In this document: positions 58,401 to 64,000 of the stretch, in pieces
Layout of the letters: each line of letters opens with the position of its first letter
How positions within the stretch are numbered: position 1 is the stretch's first letter
Source of the DNA: Euschistus heros
Lineage: Eukaryota; Arthropoda; Insecta; Hemiptera; Pentatomidae
Assembly (NCBI GenBank): GCA_003667255.2
Contig: RCWM02000064.1
Coordinates: forward strand, 2,925,501 to 2,989,500
DNA: 64,000 nt
Direction: 5' to 3'
Position numbers and translations under genes: made by a program
The notes under the pieces: model-generated
What the model was told of the DNA's origin: nothing
Databases searched by the model: none
Seen by the model: the letters and a program-made list of their open reading frames with translations, nothing else

Positions 58401-59926
58401 GAAATTTCCGATAGAAGACCCTTCAGGAGGAATGGTAATAAGATTAAAATAATGTTGGAATCATCAGCAAACCGTTTTTATAATATTTCGGATATAGTAT
58501 GTTATAAATTCATCGCAGATAGGATACAATAATGTTCCAAGTAAGAGATTTTTGGAACTAATTTTAAATCAATTTACTTTTATTGATATGATTTTGGAAT
58601 GCGAGCACATGCGCATACTTTACTGTGCTGTAGTAATTAATATACAATAAGATAATAACATTAAAGTGGTAATTATAAAAACATAAGCTACACAAAATAA
58701 TAAAAAAGAACAATATTATTACATAATATTTTAATGTCAAAATATGCAGGCGTTTTATTTAATCTTTGTCGATGATGATTCATTGTCTTGATTTATTTCT
58801 CCATTTCAGAAAAGTAGTTTTTAATCTCTAGTTTCTGAAAGTGGCTATTCTTCTCCAAGTAGCATAACTGACCTCATTGATTTTTATGTAAGCTTGATCA
58901 ATTGAATAATTTGTGGTTAAATTATTGTGTTGTGGCGGACATATCGTAGTAGAATGTTAATGTTTGTTCGGTTCATAACGAAAGTGGAACTGAATCTATA
59001 TACATTACTGGTCCACATACATAGTCCAGCGTGATAACAAATATTATATACATATTTTTTTTTTTTTTGTATATTAGTTAATTTTTTTCCCTACTTTTCA
59101 CATCTCGGAAAACTTTAGACATTTCTCAGTTTGGTGGCGACTATATGTGCTGTATAAATGTTAAACAATGTTGGCTCGGTGAGAAGAGATCCGTCACACC
59201 ACACGTGACAGCTGTGGCAGCAAGAGTTCATCTTTTACACGGACTGATAACGTCCGGTAGTTGATGTGGCAACCGATAATGTCAACGAGCTGATCAAAGG
59301 CTAGAGAACTCTGTTGGAGTGATATTCTCAATGCTATGAATGTGCTGTCTAAGGAATCCCAATCGCTCAATTTACTGTACAACTATCTAATTTAATTAAT
59401 TCTTTGTCATCCGCGTAGTGGTTTTCAACTAAACAGGTTTATTTACTCAATATTTAACGAGAAATCAAAAATGTATTATTTGTTTTCGCAGATTGCTTCA
59501 TGGGACATTGACGAATGCCATTGTCAAGTGCAGGCCAAGTACAAGTATCTTGATATCGAAGATTGTTCTCAGGCTTTTGCTGACTCGGAAGAATATGAAA
59601 CATATATAACATCGGAGAAAGTATGCGGAAAATATGTCAATGGTAATGTATTGCTTTATAGTGTTAAATATCATTTCTATTATATCTATGATTTGTCTAA
59701 ACAATACACAATACGATTTGAAGGCACGAGGTTCATGCACGGTAGTGATGTCGGAAGCGGATATTTCTTCTTGAAGAACGGAACGACGAGACACTACCTC
59801 CAAGGCATCGTGAGCAAAGGAAGGCCGACAGATCCAGACTTCCTCACCTTCACTAATGTGGAACTGAACCTCCGGTGGATTAACGACATTTTACTCACCA
59901 TCTACAACACTGGTTCCCTTTCATAG
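49457..59926 (+). CDS. Serine protease homologue with lost catalytic triad (5' end not found)
   Basis: Exons 49457-49609, 50000-50115, 58267-58434, 59492-59639 and 59724-59926; all joins are GT/AG and in frame, with the same phases (1, 0, 0, 1) as the protease at 29684-33911. Matching boxes are VCGIRHPAIV, EEYPWMATIY, IITNVWC (His57 becomes Trp), SENEMVILIVDKEI (Asp102 becomes Glu), VAPICLD, IASWD (for IVGWG) and MHGSDVGSGYFF (Ser195 becomes Val, Gly193 becomes Ser). All three catalytic residues are therefore gone while the reading frame and fold Cys (1, 42, 58, 122, 168, 182) stay intact: a serine protease homologue, possibly a cofactor, binding protein or decoy. The 191-220 Cys pair is absent, as in the active paralogue. 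It ends in NTGSLS, stop. The acceptor of the last exon has a poor pyrimidine tract, and the 84 bp intron is itself open, so exon 4 and 5 could be read through. Upstream exons were not found. Confidence 0.75.
50735..50860. repeat. LINE 3'-end fragment
   Basis: CGGGACTTGTCCCCTAAGAATAACAAA followed by AT-rich sequence and AATAATAATAA. Same terminal block as near 14060 and 31805. It lies in the long intron of the protease homologue, just outside the DNA transposon. Confidence 0.45.
51178..51680 (-). repeat. BEL/Pao 3' LTR
   Basis: 503 bp, starting TGTATAATAAAAGAG and ending GGCGCGAACA on the plus strand. Preceded by the target duplication ATTCC at 51173-51177. A C-run lies at about 51642-51653. 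Confidence 0.9.
51993..54227 (-). pseudogene. BEL/Pao gag-protease frame with collapsed pol
   Basis: 744 codons. Zinc knuckles are at about residues 54-118 (CLFCCKPHSLSSC, CFNCLGPH, CRKCNSPEHHTLLH). A retropepsin-like DUF1758 domain is at about residues 160-340, with active-site motif VIDPGSQLSFI; the usual Asp-Ser/Thr-Gly here reads Asp-Pro-Gly. After STIFGWTIIGP the frame passes through an acidic, Ser/Asn-rich stretch and jumps to GVLRVGGILDNA, the integrase N-terminal motif. RT and RNase H are thus missing in a single open frame. Its completeness over 744 codons suggests a young copy or a deletion derivative still read as one protein. Confidence 0.75.
54383..55003 (-). pseudogene. BEL/Pao gag, N-terminal part
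   Basis: 206 codons from MPIEEKN. Features include SAFSLPPINLPTFSGDIQQW and FHYLRSNLKESALSVISSF, typical of the DUF1759 capsid-like domain of BEL/Pao elements. A stop at the end, then frame changes over about 155 bp, separate it from the next frame, so the polyprotein is broken here. The long minus-strand frame that reads through the LTR (55805-54933) is not coding. Confidence 0.75.
55446..55945 (-). repeat. BEL/Pao 5' LTR
   Basis: 500 bp copy of 51178-51680 with a small number of substitutions and a shorter C-run, suggesting a fairly recent insertion. Followed by ATTCC at 55946-55950. Confidence 0.9.
56007..57058 (+). pseudogene. DUF4817/DDE_3-type transposase pseudogene
   Basis: Plus-strand pieces in order: YSNVEYADMSFVYGFCNGNA with RRFPNRRVPNRQVF (DUF4817-type helix-turn-helix), a stop at about 56184, then ASDALGISRQAIWRTL, IIWTDEATSTRGGIVNQRNY (first catalytic Asp), a frame break at about 56530, INVWLGIWNGLLVGPYFLP, WFQLDRCPAHY (second Asp) and PWPPRSPDMTPMDFFVWRTL. 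At least two stops or frameshifts disable it. The order matches transposases of the IS630/Tc1 group annotated as Tc3-like in insects. Confidence 0.8.
57117..57145. repeat. Poly-T run inside the right transposon end
   Basis: About 28 T directly inside the right TIR. The opposite end has a shorter A-rich run at 51025-51050, so it is probably an expansion within the repeat. Confidence 0.8.
57283..57670 (-). mobile_element. LINE ORF2 C-terminal fragment
   Basis: Minus-strand 57543-57283 reads RTASFEKSFIIRASSLWNSL and PISIRKSSPLTFFKHNLFHY, the C-terminal end of the same LINE type seen at 14030-15668. It sits beside the DNA transposon in the long intron of the protease homologue. Confidence 0.7.
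58975..59110 (+). pseudogene. Decayed copy of the protease homologue's last exon and 3' UTR
   Basis: GTGGAACTGAATCT, TACTGGTCC and CATAGTCCAGCGTGATAACA followed by AATATTATATACATA and a T-run closely follow the true end of the gene at about 59855-59990 (GTGGAACTGAACCT, CACTGGTTCC, CATAGCCCAGGATGATACCA, AATATTATATACATA). It lacks part of the coding sequence. It lies in the intron between exons 58267-58434 and 59492-59639. Confidence 0.65.
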
Positions 59927-60040
59927 CCCAGGATGATACCAAATATTATATACATAATATTTTTTTTTGTATTTCAATTTTTTTTTTCTTACTTTCCATA
60001 TCTTGAAAAAAAAAAATTAAATTGTTAGATATTTGATTCC

Positions 60041-60046
60041 AATAAA
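60041..60046 (+). terminator. Polyadenylation signal of the protease homologue
   Basis: AATAAA about 115 bp after the stop codon at 59926, the first such hexamer downstream in the sense strand. Confidence 0.55.
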
Positions 60047-60049
60047 AGA

Positions 60050-61200
60050 AATTTTGCAATATTTTTAAAGGACTGTTTAAACGTAAGACAGATAAATTTA
60101 ACCCAGAAGTTTATTTTATTTACAAAAAGTAATTTTAAACTAGACTGATTAAATTTGATTTCAGTCGAGAGCTGAGGGAGAGAATTAATGACATTCACCA
60201 ATAAACAAAAGGAAACTAGTGAACTTTGTTCTTTCTTTGTTTTCTATTACATTAATAATAAAATGAAAACATTGAGAAAAAGTACCGATTGATGGCGATA
60301 ACAATGACACGTGTCACCCACGAGGTAGAGCCCTCTCCATTAAAATAGAGATCAGAATGTAGATCTGAAATCTTTTAACAATCAAGTTTTAATAAATATT
60401 TTGCGGGTGAAACTGATGATCAAGGAAAGGTTTATATCCTTTCACAAGCGATAACAATATTGGAGAGTGGGAGATAATTTAAGTGAAATAACTACGAACA
60501 TAGGAAAAATCGATAAGAAAAATGAAATAGAATATATACTTCACCTTAATAAACTACATAGCATATTCTTGAAATATTTACAAAATAAATAAAATATATT
60601 AATAAAAAACTATATTATTTATAAATCCTTTGAAATCAGACACTTCCTTCCTCCAACACTTCAAATCCTTAGAACCAAAGCTCATATATAGGTACAGTTA
60701 TTCCTTAATGCAACGAATTATTGAATAGCTGTATAAAAAAACTTGATAATAGGAGGACAATGTCTATTCCAAAAATTTCGAGTAATGTTCCTAATTACTT
60801 CGGCAAAAATATACAATACAATAAATCAATATATTTATGATCCAAACCTCTAGATGTTTCTATTGGGATGCTTCTTTTGTATTCTGACTGATCACTCCTG
60901 GTAACTTTAGGCTATTTATTACCGTCAACTATTTTTTCTATAAAACTTTGGCCACTACATAATTTCTTTTGACTAAGGATCTTTTAATTTCAATTCACAA
61001 TTATTGATTCTATAACTTGTTTTCACAGTATTTATAGACTGATAAATTATATATTTTAAAACTGATTAAACTTTGTTGAGGTCTCTTATTGAAATAACAT
61101 TTTTAATATTTCCTAATAATCTACTATTTACACGATTTATTATATCTCTATTTATATCCTAAGAAATAGTCTTTTCCATAAGTATAAGCCAGATCTGTAC
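60050..61200. other. No gene seen
   Basis: AT-rich intergenic sequence between the 3' end of the protease homologue and the minus-strand lysine-rich frame. No transposon end or coding motif noticed. Confidence 0.4.
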
Positions 61201-61227
61201 CAAATGTCCAATAGGCATTGTCAAAAA

Positions 61228-62090
61228 TTATAATTTTTTCTTAACCTTCCCCCGTAGATAATTGCGTACATCAACAGGATTCTGGGTATTTACACTACTG
61301 AAATACATCCTCCTAGCAATTTCTTCCGCGAGCAATGAAAATACCTTCTTCTGTTTTATTTCTATAATTTTCCATGGATCATTTTTGTCATAATCTTTAC
61401 TATAGTTTTCTTTTCCATAAGGTATCTTTCCTTTTGTTTCAAGTCTATTTTCGCTTTTCCTATGGTTCTTGATCCTCTTTAGTTTTAACTTAAGATTCTT
61501 TTTTACTATTCTCTTCGCTTTGAGCGTTATTGGTCTTGTTCCCTTCCTATTTTTGTAACCTGGTCTTCTTTCTTTATGAATTACATTTTTCTTTGATAAA
61601 AATTTACTTGTCTTTTTCTTGTTCTTCTTTTTCTTACTTGTTTCTTCTACAGTGATTTCTTCATCACATATCGGGAAGTCTACTTCATAAAATTCTTTGA
61701 AAAAGGTTGGAGGACTGGAATTTACATCTTCAGTTTCCTCAATTAATTCTTCTTCCTCAGCTATTTCTTTTATTTCTATTGCTGGGAGGTTTTCTTTAAA
61801 ATTTTTTTCCACTTTGATAATAGTGGAAAAATCGTTAGATAAATCACATTTAGGTTCTTCCTTTGTTTGATTTACAATTACTTCGCTTATAGTTGGGAGC
61901 GAGCAGGTTAATTCAACATCTGGTTCCTCTTAATCAATTTTGAAAGTTTTGTTACACTCTTTCAATTACACCTTTAAATCATCCACTTTTGATAATATTT
62001 CCGTTTGTGTATCGCAATACTCCTATTTTAAACTTTCAAACATCATCATGATCGTTCTTAGATCATTTTCATTAAGTTTCTGCGATATCT
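61228..62090 (-). CDS. Lys/Glu-rich protein of unknown function, last exon or pseudogene
   Basis: An uninterrupted minus-strand frame from about 61932 to 61228 (about 234 codons) has an acidic first half (IKEIAEEEELIEETEDVN) and a very basic centre (SKKKKNKKKTSKFLSKKN, then KKNLKLKLKRIKNHRK), and ends NYLRGKVKKKL, stop. The only Met is near the C-terminus, so the frame needs an upstream exon. The same phase continues upstream with coding-like sequence (QKLNENDLRTIMMMFESLK, EYCDTQTEILSKVDDLKV, LKECNKTFKID) broken by TAG, TAA and TAA between about 62033 and 61931. A pyrimidine-rich AG lies at about 62090. The basic patches could serve in nuclear or nucleolar targeting. No family recognised. Either a real last exon beginning near 61935 or a decaying gene. 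Confidence 0.45.
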
Positions 62091-62224
62091 TGCTTATGAT
62101 ATTGATAAAAAAAATTAAAACCCTTAAAAATATTCTAATAGCACTTATAACAAATAACCTTTACGGTAATCAAAACCCACAATTAAGAAAGTCATATAAT
62201 AAATCGTTAATGATAAATTGATTC

Positions 62225-63125
62225 AAAACACACTTATCCGTTTGAGTTAAATTGAAAAAAAATTATGTCACTCATTAATTAATTTCTAATTAAAATAATT
62301 AACAGTAATTAACAACATTAATTATCTGACAAATCGGTTCCCCACAAGGGATGCCATTCTTAATGCTATGTCCGTCTCTGTGTGAGTCCGGATCAGCATT
62401 AATCTAATTATAGGGATGCCAGTCAGGACTTAATCTCCTGACAAATGATAAATAAGTATTTTAAATCTTTAATTAATTTAATTGATTCTTCTCCAGAAGG
62501 TGATGGTAGGGTCGATAATTATGTGTGTTAATTATAAATAAGGTTAAACCAAATATATTAATTAATGTGTGGCATGCAAATTGTAAATAAATTCGGCGGT
62601 TCAATAAAAACAATATATATATTCCATTATGGGTTGACATATAAAAATTACAGTTAGGAAAAGGAATCATTCTTAAATTTAAACTTATATTGTCACAAAT
62701 AACTTAACCTAGACTTATCTTCTTAATACGAGGGTGACGCTATGTTGTGGGTGGAATAGGCTTCATGGTAGCAAGCCGGGAGCTCTCAAGCTCCTGAATG
62801 GAACCAAGCCCGGACCAAGGACTCTCTCAAGCTTGCTCCATCTCCTAGACTCTCTCAACGACTGATCTAAAATCTTTTTCCGGCCTTTGTTGAAGTATAG
62901 GCTCCGTCCCTTGTACTCGAACACGCCCACCGACTTTCCAGTTTTATGAATTTTAGAAAAACTCAAAATACAGAGTTCACCCCGAATATCACCTGATAAG
63001 GGATAGGCAGGTAGAGAAATATGGCACTCACGCCAACGAAGGGTGTGAACTGCTGGACCACCCGCAAGAGGCTGTGAAGGGGCCAGTCAACCAATTACGC
63101 AACACGCAAATATTATGCTCATTAA
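62225..63125. other. No supported gene
   Basis: AT-rich to about 62700, then a GC-richer block to 63100. The minus-strand frame at 62966-62763 (FSKIHKTGKSVGVFEYKGRS) is basic and open but without a recognisable motif; it may be part of a repeat or an isolated exon. Confidence 0.35.
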
Positions 63126-63129
63126 ATTA

Positions 63130-64000
63130 AACCCTAAAGGTTTGATACATAGCAGTATGGTACCAGGTGAAGAGAAATTCCTACTCCAGTGTCTATTACA
63201 GATCCTAGGATTGATCATAAAACAATCCAAGTCCTTCTCGAAAAGCCTACTGTGATCACTGGAATTTATAGAAGACCTAGGTCTTCGGTAAGGGAATTCT
63301 CTCAGTTTTTAAATGAATGCGCTAAGCGAGCGAACCATTGGATCGTTGGTCATCTGAACGCTCGTCATTTATTATGGTTCCATCCAAAGTTCTTACAGCG
63401 TCGTTTACACCAATTGTCACATCTTAGACATAAGACGAACGCGGCGTTTAGGTCAACAGTAGATTCATTGCTATCTAGGCAGCCCCATCGATTCTCTGAT
63501 TGCATTGCATTGGATTTCATTACTTCGGATCACAGGCCTGTGCTATATTAGATAGATGACATGATGCCGATTCCTGCCCCGACTAAATATAAACACCAAG
63601 AGTTGGATTTGGATCTATTCCAATCTCAGGTCTACCATGAATTATCGACTGTCCCTACCCTCTACACGAAGCGGGAAATCGATAATTATGTAGACTTCTT
63701 CACGGCCACCATCCGTCAGGCTGCTGGAACGGCCATACCGAAGTTTTGCCCTCTTCCGAAGTTTTGGTGTTCTCTTTGCGAACACCACCAGACCACATTT
63801 TGACACTTATCGCTTTATGCAATAAGTGGAAGAATAAGTGGTACAGGACCAGAAATCAGGAGGTCAAATCAGTCGTCAATTCTCTCACTACCCAAATCCG
63901 CAACCTCATGAAACAATGGAGGACTTCTCTTTGGCACGAGAAATTGAGGGTCACACACTACTATAGGAAATTTTGAAGACTGCTGAAAACGTCTACCAGA
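63130..64000 (+). mobile_element. Jockey-type LINE ORF2, running off the window
   Basis: Plus-strand reading gives VITGIYRRPRSSVREFSQFL, ANHWIVGHLNARHLLWFHPK and DFITSDHRPVLY, the endonuclease motifs (G..N..H, S.DHR), with part of the domain missing between them. Next come ATIRQAAGTAIPK and SLRTPPDHILTLIALCNKWK, the linker to the RT. Frame changes at about 63555 and 63760. It continues past 64000. Confidence 0.75.

Overview
The window looks like arthropod, most likely insect, nuclear DNA. It is AT-rich and gene-poor, host genes are split by introns with ordinary GT/AG borders, and much of the recognisable sequence is transposon debris (Jockey-type LINEs, Penelope-like elements, Ty3/gypsy, BEL/Pao, mariner, a DUF4817/DDE_3-type transposase, Tigger-like, MITEs and SINEs). 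A sap- or blood-feeding hemipteran is a guess only; nothing read here fixes the order.

Host genes. (1) Two paralogous genes for small secreted cysteine-rich peptides lie at 4928-6252 (minus strand) and 16501-17943 (plus strand). Each has a signal-peptide exon, one phase-1 intron and a short last exon with the same pattern of one Cys followed by three Cys pairs and a CCPVN core. Each has a TATA box about 32-38 bp before an ATGATG start. (2) Two paralogous S1-family serine protease genes lie on the plus strand at 29684-33911 and 49457-59926. Their four intron phases are identical. The first keeps His57, Asp102 and Ser195. The second has lost all three (Trp, Glu, Val) and should be a non-catalytic serine protease homologue. 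Upstream regulatory domains were not found for either. (3) A Lys/Glu-rich open frame of unknown function lies on the minus strand at 61228-62090; it has no usable start Met and three in-frame stops upstream.

Layout. 1-4.6 kb: mostly featureless with a Jockey fragment. 4.6-18 kb: the two cysteine-rich peptide genes, separated by an inverted repeat, LINE pieces, a gypsy remnant, a mariner remnant and another LINE. 18-29.6 kb: Penelope-like element, a degenerate Jockey LINE with ORF1 and ORF2, a mariner piece and a repeat pair. 29.7-34 kb: the active-type protease, with a LINE fragment and a MITE in its introns. 34-47 kb: second Penelope-like element broken by a gypsy fragment with palindromic patches, a SINE, a MITE carrying a LINE fragment, a 2.1 kb foldback element, Tigger-like pieces and a LINE RNase H piece. 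49.4-60 kb: the pseudoprotease, whose 8.1 kb second intron holds a DNA transposon that itself contains an internally deleted BEL/Pao retrotransposon with exact 5 bp target duplications. 61-64 kb: the unknown lysine-rich frame and a Jockey LINE running off the window end.

How the genes may work together. Secreted cysteine-rich peptides beside secreted proteases, one of them dead, would fit an extracellular role in haemolymph immunity, saliva or venom. That is inference from protein type and neighbourhood only. All gene models were read by eye from open frames, splice borders and exon phase, without transcripts or database searches.
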